From: Morella rubra
Taxonomy: Eukaryota > Streptophyta > Magnoliopsida > Fagales > Myricaceae
Reading direction: 5' to 3'
Length of the DNA stretch: 64,000 nucleotides
Assembly (NCBI GenBank): GCA_003952965.2
Contig: RXIC02000041.1
Span: forward strand, 62,001-126,000
A model generated the notes under the pieces. That model made no database searches, was not told the origin of the DNA, and worked only from the letters and a program-made list of their open reading frames with translations. Shown here one piece after another: positions 53,492-64,000 of the stretch (positions are counted from its first letter, which is position 1; each line of letters opens with the position of its first letter). Position numbers and translations under genes: made by a program.

Positions 53492-56400
53492 TGTCACGTC
53501 TCGTGCTCATACTTACCCCCTAGGCTCACCTATAGTAATGGTATGCACACAGCCGGGGATTATGGCACGAAGGTCGCTAGAAAGTCTTAGTTGATTTACC
53601 ATGAAACTTAGCGGAAGGCATATTAAAAAATAGAATCGTAGTGGGAAATTGGAAAAGATTTAGGGTAAAAACTCTATGTTTTTAGAAAAAGGCAATAAGT
53701 TAATACAATCCGAAAAGATTGAAAGTGTTAGATTAGGCCTTTGAGTAAAAATAAGAACTTTGAAATAAAGGATGAGGAAAGAGACACGAAGGAGATTGAA
53801 AACCTGAAATAACAAGGACATCTTGATACAAGGAAAGTTTAGGTCGTCCTCCCGGGACTACATAAAAGGCTACATTACAAAAATTCGGGAGCTTCGTACA
53901 ATTTGAAAACTGATTACAAGGAAATAGATACCCGAAACACTCTAACAGGCCTAAGAGGGGTACTAATCCTCTCGTCTGAGTCTGATGTAAGATCTATAAT
54001 CTCGGGCCCTGGAGTGGTACTACTATTTCCCGTTGGCGGGGCCGGGGGAACGTAATCGAACCTTAGCCACTCGGCGGTACATCTGGTAAACCAAAGTCCT
54101 CAAATCGGGGTAACGGGGATAGTGGGGGTAGTGGGGGTACAGGGGATGGTGGGGGTACAGGGGATGGGGTAGGGGCTCCCTAAAGAACCAGTGGGCCTCA
54201 TGCTCCACTGATACTCCAAGTAGATCCGAAACCCACATTCGGATCTTGAGTACCAGGATATAAGGGTAAAAATCGTAGGTTAACTCGTCCTCGAATAGCT
54301 TCATTCTTCAATACCCACGTTCGCCAAACATTGCAAAAACAACATAAGAGAAAAGGGTGAGTCCTATTGACTCAGTAAGTGGGGGTGGGGAAACATGATC
54401 AAACAAATACAGTGCATATAATTCACTTAAACATGGTGTAAAACTAACTTCAAGCATAATAAGTATAAACTTGATTGAATTAAAATATGCAATGCATCAC
54501 ACCATCATAGGTTCCTGAGGAGTTCCCGATGTCTGCTCTGTTCACCCCCAGAGTCGGGTTGTGCGTCCCCCCCTTCTGGGACTGTCCTGTGCCTCCAGCA
54601 CCAGGACCCTTAACACATGCCTTAGCATTCATAAAGGAGCCCACCCACTCCCTGCTGTGGGGGGGGGGGGGGGGGGGTTGCACGTCTCCTAAGTGCCCGG
54701 TACCGTCACTACCATTCGGGGAATCACCTCGCAGGCTTAGGGGTTCCTCACATTTGTTTTTTCCTCTTATGAATGCAATCTCATGTCCAAGCATTAAAGT
54801 ATACATGTATCATATCACCCAACAATGCACACAATTTGCAATAAACTTGAAAGAAGCATAACAGTTTAAAGAATAATCATTGACAACTGAAACAACCATG
54901 ATAATAACTAGTAAGATCTAAGACATTAAACCCCATTGAAGGCCTATTGGGCCTCCTTAGACCCTGCTGGGCCTATTCCCAAAGTGTTATTGGCTTGGTG
55001 CTATTTTAGGGTTATTGGGCTAAAGTCCATTTAGGCTCCTAAACGGGCCTTGTGATTTGGGCCCTTATTTCAACTTGTTTTGAACTAAAATTTGGGCTCC
55101 CCATCAATTTTTCGTGCTCTATCCAACCATGTAATCATTTTCTCATTTTGGACCCTTTTTCCCTAACGAATTAGGCAAAATGTTGAATCTGCCCTCAGAG
55201 ACCTCCAGGGGCATTTTCGACCTTTTCCTTCATTATTTTGGGCTGAAATTTTTACAGGGATCCTAATATTAGATAAGGATGCTATCTGGAAAGTTTCATG
55301 CAAAAATAAAACCTGTAGCTTAGGGTCGATTTGGGCAGCACCTTTGTTTGCCTAAATGCCCTAGATAGGTGTTCATGCTTTTGATTAATCTATGCTTTTT
55401 GAAACTTTAGGCTAAAATAATTTTAATCTATCAACATAAAGGAAATCATAGAGCACATAACATGTGGATTCTTCAAGAACTTAAAGGCAAACAATGATCA
55501 TTTGCAATGTCATCAAGGAACATGCATAATGCATCTTTTTCATGCTTTCAACTTCATAACCTCTTTCTTGAGCCCATGGCTCCTTTCTTTGGCCCCATTT
55601 GGCCTTCTCTTGATCAGGGATACTTTAAAGCTTCTTGGCCATCATCATTCTCATTATTGCTCCACATTTCATATCACATATGCATGACATTGAATCATAA
55701 AATCATGTAGTGCAACATGCAACACCATAAGCCATTTTTCTTGACCAACCCGTGGTCTATAAGGCTTCAAGTTTAGGCTTATCACCACTGCCATAGCATC
55801 ATAAAGCATGTCCAGAGCTCTTTTGAAAATCAAACCAGCTCAGCAAGCAATCTCATACACATGTTATAAGAAATATTCATTAAGCCTTAACATGCAAGAT
55901 GTCTAGACTAGTATATACTTCATAGCACCTTTGAACCTTTCTTTTTGCAAAACTTTTGAATCCAACATAACCCTAACATGTTCATCATTGAATCACAGTT
56001 CTATGCACACAAATATATATGATCAATCAATACAAGAGAACATGTTATCCATCCTCAACAAAACACAAGAACCTAAACCCTTACCTTGGTGATCTCGGGT
56101 AGCTCTTGATGTTCTCCTATTAACACAAGATCTATTGGTTAATGACACTGAACTAGGGGCTAAGAAGAAGTGGAAATGATGATGAGGAAGTAGGAAAGAG
56201 GTGGTGCAAGGGGGTGTTCAAGGCCTTGGCCGAAACCCCTTTGCCAACTTACCTTGGCATGGAAGTTTTTCCACCTTCCTTCTCTTCTTTCTTCTCCTCT
56301 TCTCTCTCTTCTTCTTTCTTTCTCTCCCTCTTGGCCGAATGCTCTCAGCACACACTCCTCACTCTCTCAACTCAAATGGCCGGCTGTTGGTGTGAGAAAT

Positions 56401-57247
56401 GCATGGCAAGGGTTGGCTTTTATAGCCAACCTTGCCATCATTTGGTCAAGGGGTGGCTGCCACAAGCAAGCCCCTTGATTGGGTGGCTTGGGCGGCACAA
56501 GGGCTGGAGGAGCCAAATGGCACACTCCTCTTCCCTAGGTGATGATTAAGGATACTTACACAAGCTAAAATCACTTCAAAATCAAATCAAATGTGATTAC
56601 AAGCAAACATGGCCGGTTGGTCCATTTTTGAATCTTACTATTCATGCATCACAAGCCAAGAACATGGGACAAGGGAAAAGGACAAAGGAGACAAGACAAA
56701 ACAAAGATCTCCTTGTGTGTGTGTCGTGTGACCTAGGGAGGAGAGAGAGAGTGGGACCCACATGACATCAAAGTAGATTTAGGTTAGCAAAATGATTAGC
56801 TAAATTGTAAAGTTAATCAATGTATATGTTAGAGAAAAGAAATAGGTAATTAGTCAAGTAATTAATTGAGATTAGTGATAGAATAATCAAGATTGACACT
56901 AGGTAAAAATTTAGATGTAAACAAGAGAATGAAAAGGGAAGAGATTAAACATACCGAAATTCCTTAGGGCAATTAGAACAGAAATAGATCATGTGTCAAG
57001 AAATCAAATCTAATACTTAGAAAATGTTAAATATGAGCTAATGAAGTATACTTAGGTAAAATATCACATGTTTAAATCAAGCAATAGGAATACTAAGATA
57101 TTAACAAGAGAATGGAAGAATTTTAAACGCATAGAATCCGATAAAATAGAGACGATCAAGATCATAATCATTAATTGGCTAAATACGAGAATTCAAGGAA
57201 ATTAAGGAAATTAGAGAAATAGGGAAATTTAGGGAAGGGGTCTCACA
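53492..57247 (-). mobile_element. 3,756-bp solo LTR, minus orientation
   Basis: Flanked by the perfect 5-bp direct repeat CCGGT (53487-53491 and 57248-57252). On the minus strand it starts TGTGAGACCCCTTCCC and ends ...GACGTGACA, i.e. TG...CA, with the TGTGAGACC start common in plant Ty3/gypsy LTRs. A minus-strand TATA box, GGCTATAAAAGCC (about 56420-56432), is followed by a GA-rich leader (about 56270-56335), as expected for U3-R-U5. There is no internal coding domain and no second LTR copy, so it is a solo LTR left by recombination. Its unusual length points to a long-LTR gypsy lineage, which I cannot name. It cuts the CGATCGATCG array. Confidence 0.85.
54659..54678. repeat. G homopolymer of about 20 bases
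   Basis: An uninterrupted run of G inside the solo LTR. Length calls in such runs are unreliable. Confidence 0.85.
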
Positions 57248-57252
57248 CCGGT

Positions 57253-58370
57253 AGTATAACTGTCGGGATTTCAAACAATTGATCGATCGGTATGTATAAC
57301 GGACCAATCGGTAGTTCAACGATTGAAAGTGTGCCATGTGTTACCATGCAGGTGATCGATCATCTCATAATGGCGATTGAGTAGTAACGTAATCGTCACT
57401 TATTTGAATCATCATTCGATCGGATTAAACACTGATCTATCAGTCATTCAACGAATGGTAGATCGCCATGTGTTAAAAAGAAAACTGTGAAGGCCATTTT
57501 TTTTTGGTTACCTCTCCTACGACCTTAAAAATGCTCTTAACCTTCAACCAGCCATTTCATCTTTCATTGTGCTCCAAAGTGCATGGAAACTTCCCCTATT
57601 GTGATCTACATCAAAGGTACGGAGTTATTTTGTATTTTAAGAGGTTTTAAATTAGTTTTTTTAATTTGCTATATAATGCATTTAGCTCCATAAAATATAT
57701 TTATTTTAGCGTTAATGTATGTTTTAAAAGTTTAGGATTGTTTAGGGATCAATTTGGGGCCTGTTTTGTGATAATATAGGTTCTACAATTTTTTTCCTAT
57801 CGTCCTTGTGCTAATCGATCATCATTTCATGTCGATCGATCGGTACATGGCTGATGAGACAAGAGATTGATCGATAGGTTGTTAGTTAAGATAGCCGATC
57901 GATCGGTTGTCAAACAGTGCATTTTGTTTTCCCTATGATCGATCGTCTTTCAGGGCCGATCCATCGTTTAGTTTGAAACTATGCATTTTAATTAGTTTAA
58001 GATAGCCAATCGATCGCACATGTACTGATCGATCGGCTGTTTGAAACTGTGCATTTCAAATATTACAAATGATCGATCAACATTCGATACGGTGCGTTTT
58101 GACTTTTCTGTGATCGATTGCCTTTTTTTTTTTTTTGGTATTGATTGATCGTTAAACATTAATTGAAACTATGAGTTTACAATAACAACCGAACGATCAT
58201 CTCGTGGCTGATCGATCGCTTCTATAGTAAAATGTGTTTTGTTACACTCATGATTGATCGGTGTCATTGACCGATCGATTGGTTGCTTAATAAATGCATA
58301 GTTTTATATAGGCGATTGATCTGACAATGGTGACGTTCGATCAGTCCATAGGCAGATCGATCACCAGAAT
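57253..58370. repeat. CGATCGATCG array, right part
   Basis: About 20 intact or one-off copies of GATCGATC(G/A) between 57280 and 58360, most densely from 57816 (for example 57830, 57897, 57939, 58006, 58026, 58070, 58206, 58271, 58352). Many are followed by GGTTG or GGCTG and then by a second recurring word of the form GAAACT(G/A)TGCATTTT (about 57917, 57974, 58043, 58158). This makes a degenerate composite tandem repeat. No coding sequence. Confidence 0.85.
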
Positions 58371-58489
58371 TGCCCATGGATTGCCTATAATTGCAGCTTC
58401 AATATTTTTTAATTATATTTTTAATTTTTTATTTATTAACACATTTATATACAGTTGTTGCAGCATACATAAAATGTTTGGAGTTAAGC

Positions 58490-59095
58490 GTTCATGCACT
58501 AGCTTGAGGACCGAGGCGGTATCTTCGTCCTAGGAGCAGCTGGAGATGGAGCATACCGTGGAGATGCGGATGGAGTTCCTGAGGTTGTGGCCGGTGGCTT
58601 GAGAGCGTCCTCTCTGATTTTGATGACTTGATGTACGAGGATCACACATTGTTCCAACTTTTTAAGTACTAGAGATTCTTACATAAGCTCTCATGGTTGA
58701 TCAGTTTCTGTGTGGACGGCATGGTATGGGATTTCTACTATGCTGTTGTCGCTTTAGGGAATGGAGATGAGTTGCAACTGACAGTGCGAGATGTCCAAAT
58801 CTCATTCTCGCCAGACGACATTGCCCTTTTTTTGGGCTATGTGCTGCCCGAGACCCCATGCTTTCCGACGGTACCCTTGACTGATGATGAGAGGAAGTCA
58901 GAGCAGGACCTATGAACCATTATGATGGGGCAGATGTCTACAGTTGTTGGCAGCCTCATTAAACAGAGTGAGTTCACTCTATTTTGGCAGATGATACACT
59001 TGATCTGGATTCTCAACATAGATGGCAGATCCGATTTCACGAAGTGCCCGTTCCCTAGAGCGTTGTGCATGTTCCTATTATTGGCTTTTGTTCAC
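58490..59095 (+). pseudogene. plant-transposon protein fragment (first part)
   Basis: Frames give 'DGMVWDFYYAVVALGNGDE' and 'LTVRDVQISFSPDDIALFLG', then 'LTDDERKSEQDL', a stop, and 'FTLFWQMIHLIWILNIDGRS', 'FPRALCM'. The order 'W.FY....VRxVxxxFSPxxIxxFLG' recalls the 'putative plant transposon protein' domain found in decayed plant elements. This is recalled by pattern, not searched. Several stops and frame changes occur in the first 200 bases. It is cut near 59095 by the LTR-like relic. Confidence 0.5.
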
Positions 59096-60302
59096 AATCA
59101 ATATTTTGATTATTTCAATAAATGGATTAAATTTACAAAATAGGCATCTTCAAAGACAGACATTTTTATCAAAGAGCCAAAGACAAAAAGATTGAAGATC
59201 AAGAAGATGCAAGGAGCTCAAAAGTGAAGATTCAAGACCATAGGGTATAACCTTATAATTCTTAGTTTCACTTTTAACAAGGATTTGAATCACACACTTG
59301 CATATTTTTCAAACTGTGCATAATCTTCTTATCACATGTTTGACAACCAAAATGCGCTTTAAATGTTTTCAAATCATCCCTATATAAACTCCCAAGCCTT
59401 GGTTATACTTTTGGGAAGTTGGTTTTTGAAATGGGATTTCAAAAAGGTCAAAAATGGGCTTTTTAATTGTAGCGGTCTATGAAAATGATTTGTAGCGGTC
59501 AACTCTACATGAAGTTGATGATGAGATAAAATTTGACAGCATTCAAATTTTATGACCGTTGAGCAATGACTAGTTGAAGCGGTCGACCGATACAACGGTA
59601 AAATTGTCAAATCGACCCTCATTGGCTAGAAACGGCTAGTTTTTATATGTGGCCTATATAAAGACCTTCTAATGTCTCAAAACAAGAGAGAACGACCACA
59701 TATCATTTTACATAGCTTGAGAAATATCTTAAACCTTCTTATTCCATATTTCTCATATCATTCACACAAATTACACTTTCTTATCCTTATCATTGTGTGA
59801 ATCAAGAGATAGAGCTTTTTATTTTTATATCCACTCTTTAAGAGAGTTTATTCTTTTATCTTCTTATCCAAAAGAGGTTATTCCTTTAGTGAGGTTGTTC
59901 ACTAAAGAAGAAGCTTAGAGAGGGTATATCTCAAGCTTGGTTGGGTTGTGAGTAGTGAGCCCGGGAAAGCACTTGTAAGGTTCTCTAGCACCCGGAAGCT
60001 AGAGTGTACACTATTTGGAAGATAGTGGGAAAACCTCAAGGCTCGGTAAAAGAGCTTGAGAGGTGGATGTTGGCGGGTTTGCCAAACCACCTAAAAATCT
60101 CGTGTTTGCTTCTCTAAACTCTACTCTTTACATTTAGCACTTATTTACTTATTGCATCAATACTTGTTTAAATACTTGTGCTAAATTAATTTTTACTTTG
60201 CAAACATGATTTTGGGGGTTAAAAACAAAAAAGTTTGAAAGCCCAATTCACTCTCCCTCTTGGGTTGCCTTAATTCTTGGATTTACACCTGCTTGGTCAA
60301 CA
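59096..60302 (+). mobile_element. copia-type LTR relic inside the plant-transposon protein
   Basis: Its features run in the same order as in the relic at 51706-52905: 'CACTATTTGGAAGATAGTGG' near 60010, 'CCAAACCACCTAAAAATCTC' near 60080, then an A/T-rich end and 'CCCAATTCACTCTCCCTCTT' near 60242, a word that lies at or just past many copia LTR ends. On both sides the coding sequence belongs to one transposon-protein frame family, so this is an insertion. A target duplication could not be assigned; TGCATG occurs at both edges but does not fit LTR ends. Confidence 0.5.
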
Positions 60303-60532
60303 GACGCGGATTGAGCTCCTGCTCTGCATGTAGTGGCTGATAGTGGAGGAGGCTTGGTCGACTCATAGTCATAGCCTCCCATACAGCGTGTTCCTGACTC
60401 AGTTTGTGATTGCTGGGGGTGTCGTGATCAATGACGGGGAGCGTAAGCTGGTCAGTAGCGTACTAAACAAGCCCACCATGTCGAGGAGCAAGGAGCTAAA
60501 AAAGAGCTCTGACTGGACGGTTCACTCGTAGA
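60303..60532 (+). pseudogene. plant-transposon protein fragment (second part)
   Basis: Continues the fragment at 58490-59095 with 'EEAWSTHSHSLPYSVFLTQF' and 'DGERKLVSSVLNKPTMSRSK'. The 'LPYS.FLTQ.....V......' spacing fits the later part of the same family of plant-transposon proteins. It ends at the junction with the DUF26 module at about 60540. Confidence 0.45.
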
Positions 60533-60544
60533 ACAGCTGCAGCC

Positions 60545-60800
60545 CCGGATACGAAAGGAAAGGTTACAGAAGGGAATGTTTACAGGACTTGACTTCTAAA
60601 TATAAGGTATAAGCAAGAATTGCCTACTCACGCGAAGTTGTTCTCCTCTATTCACAATGTAACAGAGGTTTGATGAAACCTATAGACAAGTGAAGAGAAG
60701 AGAATCAATCAACTCTCTCCCTGGATTATCCTATTCCCATCGTGTTTGCCCTCCATCATTGCGCCCCAACCAGTATCAAACACAACTTGTACTAATAAAT
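60545..60800. repeat. DUF26-module flank, copy 1
   Basis: The block with 'GAATTG(C/A)CTACTCACGC' and 'TGATGAAACCTATAGACAAG', followed by 'AATCAATCAACTCTCTC' and 'GCCCCAACCAGTAT', recurs at about 61755-62040 and about 63545-63800. It is the repeated spacer of the DUF26 tandem module. Confidence 0.85.
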
Positions 60801-61017
60801 CTGCAAAGAATTGGTAAATTATGGGTAAGAATTTCTGTAAAGTTATTGGCTATGTGCTTATCCCTTCGGCTCTCGATCACCTTGGCAATTTAAAACATGT
60901 TGGTCTTCATATAATTGGAACAGACAATAAAATTAAGTACATTTAGCATATTTTAATTGAAGTAGGTGATATACGATGCTTACGTCTCTTCTAGTTTTTC
61001 CACCCAAGTTAAAACAT

Positions 61018-61371
61018 TTGATCGTACCATATGATGGCACTTCGATTCGATGGACACCGTTTTGTGAGATCTTGAACCACAAAATTGACACATATTTGGC
61101 AGGTACTATTAGAGACATCACCCGGACAGAGGAAGAGGTTGTAGCTGCCATTAGCAGTATCGTTGTAAAAGCTGTAATTTTGGGAAGCTTTAGTGGATAA
61201 AGAATCCAAAAGGACCGCGAGGTTTGATTTGTAAGAAGCGCTAGTGGTTGCATTAGATTGATCCAAACCAAAGTGGTAATTGTATGTTGGCTGGGAATTG
61301 AAGGAACTGATTAGCGCTCAGAGTCCAAAAAATAGTAAAAGAAATCCTCTTGAACTGTGGAAGAAAGCCAT
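61018..61371 (-). pseudogene. DUF26 (Gnk2) cysteine-rich protein, pseudogene 1
   Basis: From the ATG at 61371 the minus strand reads a signal peptide 'MAFFHSSRGFLLLFFGL', then a TGA stop (61319-61321), then 'ALISSFNSQPTYNYHFGL', and 'YKSNLAVLLDSL'. The DUF26 core is C-x8-C-x2-C ('CPGDVSNSTCQIC'), followed by 'RCPSNRSAIIWYDQ'. DUF26 domains occur in apoplastic antifungal proteins (Gnk2), plasmodesmata-located proteins and cysteine-rich receptor-like kinases. It stops right after 'YDQ', before the end of the first domain, so there is no second domain or kinase. The first conserved Cys is Gly here (compare 'HFCLDQ' in copy 2). Doubly broken and not functional. Confidence 0.85.
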
Positions 61372-61740
61372 TATTCATCCAGGGCTTTAAAAAAAATTCT
61401 TTTGCGACCATGTGCTTGATCAGGTTCAACGTCAATCTTTAACAACTTTGGCCACTTACGTGGACAAGTGTTCTCCTTTTATCTCATCGATGACGCCAAT
61501 CTGGAAACAGGTCCTAGAGTGCACACACATCAAATTCAACAGTGATTTGCTCATGCACCACCTCTTTAACTTTACATGGCTTCTAGAGTGCACACACATC
61601 AAATTCTTCGTTGCTCATGGACTACTTGAGCACTGAATTCCGAAATGTCTTCAGAGATTTGACAGCAATATCACTAGCTGCTCATCAGACACCTTAACGT
61701 CAATCCAAGCTCCCAACGACACAGGTAGTCTTGCAGCTAA
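61372..61740 (-). promoter_or_regulatory. upstream region of DUF26 pseudogene 1
   Basis: Shared with the upstream region of copy 2 (about 63140-63540): 'TAACAACTTTGGC', 'TCCTTTTATCTCATC', and the repeated word TTCTAGAGTGCACACACATC, present twice in this copy. Probably the ancestral promoter of the gene family. Confidence 0.5.
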
Positions 61741-61754
61741 TTGATGCTTGCACT

Positions 61755-62040
61755 AGAGAAAGGGGACAGGAAAAGAAAGATCCAAAACAAGAAACTTATT
61801 AGAAAGTAATAGAAGGAAAGGTTACTGGACTAGACTTGACTTGTTAATATAAGGTCTAAGCAAGAATTGACTACTCACGCAAAGTTTTTCTCCTCTGTTC
61901 ACAATGTATCATCGGATTGATGAAACCTATAGACAAGCGAAGAGCAGAAAATCAATCAACTCTCTCTAGATTATCCTCGTGTTTGCACTCCATCATTGTG
62001 CCCCAACCAGTATTAAACGCAAATTAAACTAACAAACCCA
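61755..62040. repeat. DUF26-module flank, copy 2
   Basis: Second copy of the spacer block described at 60545-60800. Confidence 0.85.
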
Positions 62041-62132
62041 CAAAGAACTGGTAAATTATTCCAAAAAAAAAGGGTAAGCATTTTTGTTAAGTTATTGGCT
62101 ACGTGATTATCTCTTCGGCTCTAGAACACCTT

Positions 62133-62816
62133 GGCAATTTAAAACATTGTCGGTCTTTATATAACTGGAACAGACAATAAAATTAAGTATATTCAGCACA
62201 TTTTAATTGTAGTAAGTGATATATGATTCTTCCGTCTTTTCTAGTTTGTCCACCCAAGTTTTTGTATTGTTTTTAGAAAAATTCATAAGCTTAATTCCAT
62301 AAGGGCAATTTAAAACATTGTCGGTCTTCATGTAACTTGACCAGACAATAAAATTAAGTATATTAAGCACATTTTAATTGTAGTAGGTGATATACGATGC
62401 TTCCGTCTCTTCTAGGTTGTCCACTCAAGTTATATATTATTTTTAAACAAATTCATAAACTTAATTCCATAAAGGCAATTTAAAACTTTGTCGGTCTTCA
62501 TATAATTGCAGCGGACAATAAACTTAACTATATTTAGCACATTTTAATTGCAGTAGGTGATATACGATGCTTCCGTCTATTCCGGGTTGTCCACCCAAGT
62601 TTTTATATTGTTTTTAGACAAATTCGTAAGCTTAATTCTATAAGGGCAATTTAAAACATTGTCGGTCTTCATATAACTTGAACAGAAAATAAAATTTAAG
62701 TATATTTAGTACATTTTAATTGTAGTATGTGATATACGATGCTTCCGTCTCTTTTAGGTTGCCCACCCAAGTTTTTATATTGTTTTTACAGAAATTCATA
62801 AGTTTAATTCTATGAG
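62133..62816. repeat. 171-bp tandem repeat, four units
   Basis: Units start with GGCAATTTAAAAC at 62133, 62304, 62474 and 62645 (period 170-171), and a degenerate fifth start lies at about 62817. Each contains 'AATAAAATTAAGTATATT', 'GTGATATACGATGCTTCCGT' and 'CCACCCAAGTTTTTATATTG'. Single partial copies lie at about 60881-61005 and 63857-64000, in the same place relative to each DUF26 module. So the unit belongs to the module and has expanded only here. Confidence 0.92.
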
Positions 62817-62830
62817 AGCAATTTGAAACG

Positions 62831-63139
62831 TTTGATCGTACCGTATGATGGCACTTCGATTCGATGGACACTGATTTGTGAGATCTAGAACCGTAAAACT
62901 GACACATATTTGGCAGGTACTATTAGAGACATCACCCCGACAGAGGAAGAGGATGTAGCTGCCATTATCGTTATCATTGTAAAAGCTGTAATTGTATGTT
63001 GTATGTTTGGCGGTTGCATTAGATTGATCCAAACAGAAGTGGTAATTGTATGTTGGCTGGGAATTGATGGAACTGATTAGCGCGTAGACTCCAAAAGAAG
63101 TAAAAGAAATTCTCTTGTACTGCGGAAGATCAGAGCCAT
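62831..63139 (-). pseudogene. DUF26 (Gnk2) cysteine-rich protein, pseudogene 2
   Basis: ATG at 63139; the signal peptide starts 'MALIFRSTREFLLLLL' and then loses frame through a 1-base deletion in a T run (about 63087-63090). The mature part is in another frame: 'ALISSINSQPTYNYHFCLDQ', then the core 'CRGDVSNSTCQIC' (C-x8-C-x2-C) and 'QCPSNRSAIIRYDQ'. About 20 residues between 'NAT' and 'YNYSFYND' present in copy 1 are deleted. Like copy 1 it ends after 'YDQ', where the 171-bp repeat array begins. The first Cys is kept. Confidence 0.85.
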
Positions 63140-63540
63140 TAGTCATCCAGGGCTTAAAAAAAAAAATCTTCTGCGACCTTGTGCTTGGACATGTTCAACA
63201 TCAATCTCTAACAACTTTGGCAAACTTACATGGATAAGTTCTCCTTTTATCTCATCCTTGACGCCAATTTGGAAACAGGTTCTAGAGTGCACATACATCA
63301 AATTCAATTGTGATTTGCTCCTGTACCACCTATTTCTCTTTAGTTGGCTTCTAGAGTGCAAACATATTAAATTTTTCGTTGCTCATGGACTACTTCAGCA
63401 CTAATTTCAACTTTTGTACTTTCACCGAAATGGCTTCAGAGATTTGATAGAAATTTCACTAGCTGCTCATCAGACACCTTAACCTCAATGCAAGCTCCCA
63501 ATGACGCAGCTAGTCTTGGAGCTAATTGATGCTTACACTG
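63140..63540 (-). promoter_or_regulatory. upstream region of DUF26 pseudogene 2
   Basis: Homologous to 61372-61740, with the TTCTAGAGTGCA word twice and 'GATTTGCTCCTG' versus 'GATTTGCTCATG'. No gene. Confidence 0.5.
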
Positions 63541-63544
63541 GAAA

Positions 63545-64000
63545 AAGGGAACAGGAAAAGAAAGATCCAAAACAAGAAACTTATTAGAATGTAATAGCGG
63601 GAAAGGTTACAGGACTGGAGTTCTCAATATAAGATATAAGCAAGAATTGATTACTCACGCAAAGTTGTTCTCCTCTATTCACAATGCAACAGAGGTTTGA
63701 TGAAACCTATAGAGAAGCGAAGAGCAGATAATCAATCAACTCTCTCTCTAGAATATCCCATTCCCACGTGTTTGCCCTCCATTAATGTGCCCCAACCAGT
63801 ATCATTAAACTAAGTTATTGGCTACGTCCTTATCTCTTCAGCTCTGGACCACCTTGGCAATTTAAAACATTGTTCTTCATATAACTGGAACAGACATTAA
63901 AATTAAGTATATTTAGCACATTTTAGTTGTGGTAGATGATATACGATCCTTCCATCTCTTTTAGGTTGTCCACCCAAGTTTTTATATTGTTTTTAGACAA
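63545..64000. repeat. DUF26-module flank, copy 3, with partial 171-bp unit
   Basis: Third copy of the spacer block (to about 63800), followed by the start of another 171-bp-type unit at 63857 that runs to the window edge. A further DUF26 copy is expected just beyond the window. Confidence 0.82.

Noticed and set aside
54023..54861. Pro/His-rich frames around the G run
   Set aside because: They lie inside the solo LTR and arise from GGGGGTA-type low complexity.
56160..56549. Four overlapping frames that look like signal peptides or basic proteins
   Set aside because: Produced by the CT/GA-rich leader of the minus-strand LTR.
53018..60532. One complete CACTA element from 53018 to the DUF26 module
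   Set aside because: No matching TTCTAGTAGTG end was found, so the right boundary and whether the transposon-protein fragments belong to it remain open.
62133..62816. Centromeric satellite
   Set aside because: The 171-bp period is suggestive, but there are only four units, tied to a gene module; a local expansion is the simpler reading.

Overview
This is an AT-rich plant nuclear window, almost certainly from a eudicot. It has GT-AG introns of hundreds of bases to about 2 kb, plant-only protein families, and plant transposons of the Ty3/gypsy, Ty1/copia, MULE, PIF/Harbinger, CACTA-like and MITE types. I see no tRNA, rRNA or CRISPR. All calls come from reading the sequence; none was confirmed by a search.

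The left half (about 1-34 kb) is gene territory. Four host genes lie on the + strand: an LSD1-type zinc-finger regulator of cell death (3406-9264, six coding exons), a CASP-like four-TM membrane protein (12276-13757, three exons), a JMJ14/15/18-type H3K4 demethylase (17015-24834, eleven coding exons) and the splicing factor U1-C (32277-34009, five exons). Three have intact reading frames. The demethylase is intact in ten exons, but coding exon 5, at the start of the JmjC domain, has lost 7 bases at four places. It is either a very young pseudogene or a local consensus error. Between the genes lie a decayed gypsy integrase, a 1.36-kb fold-back MULE with a perfect 9-bp target duplication, and a decayed copia element interrupted by a 513-bp MITE.

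The middle (36-50 kb) is built on broken copies of the 3' end of the demethylase gene. The first copy is split inside its FYR exon by a PIF/Harbinger element of about 9.7 kb. That element is itself split by a MULE of about 6 kb, which carries a MITE related to the one in the copia element: four layers of insertion. A second demethylase fragment (FYR exon end, intron, last exon) lies at 49.46-50.03 kb. Between the two copies is an inverted duplication of an unidentified gene fragment.

The right part (50-60.5 kb) is transposon territory: two copia-LTR-like relics, a CACTA-like end, a degenerate array of palindromic CGATCGATCG sites split by a 3,756-bp solo LTR with a perfect CCGGT target duplication, and pieces of a plant-transposon protein.

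The last 3.5 kb is a tandemly repeated module of DUF26 (Gnk2) cysteine-rich secreted or receptor-kinase gene fragments on the - strand. Both recognisable copies are broken, and four units of a 171-bp tandem repeat lie next to one of them.

The host genes do not form an operon or a recognisable pathway. The most notable signals are the clustered lesions in the demethylase, the multiplication of its 3' end, the ordered nest of transposons, and the CGATCGATCG array.
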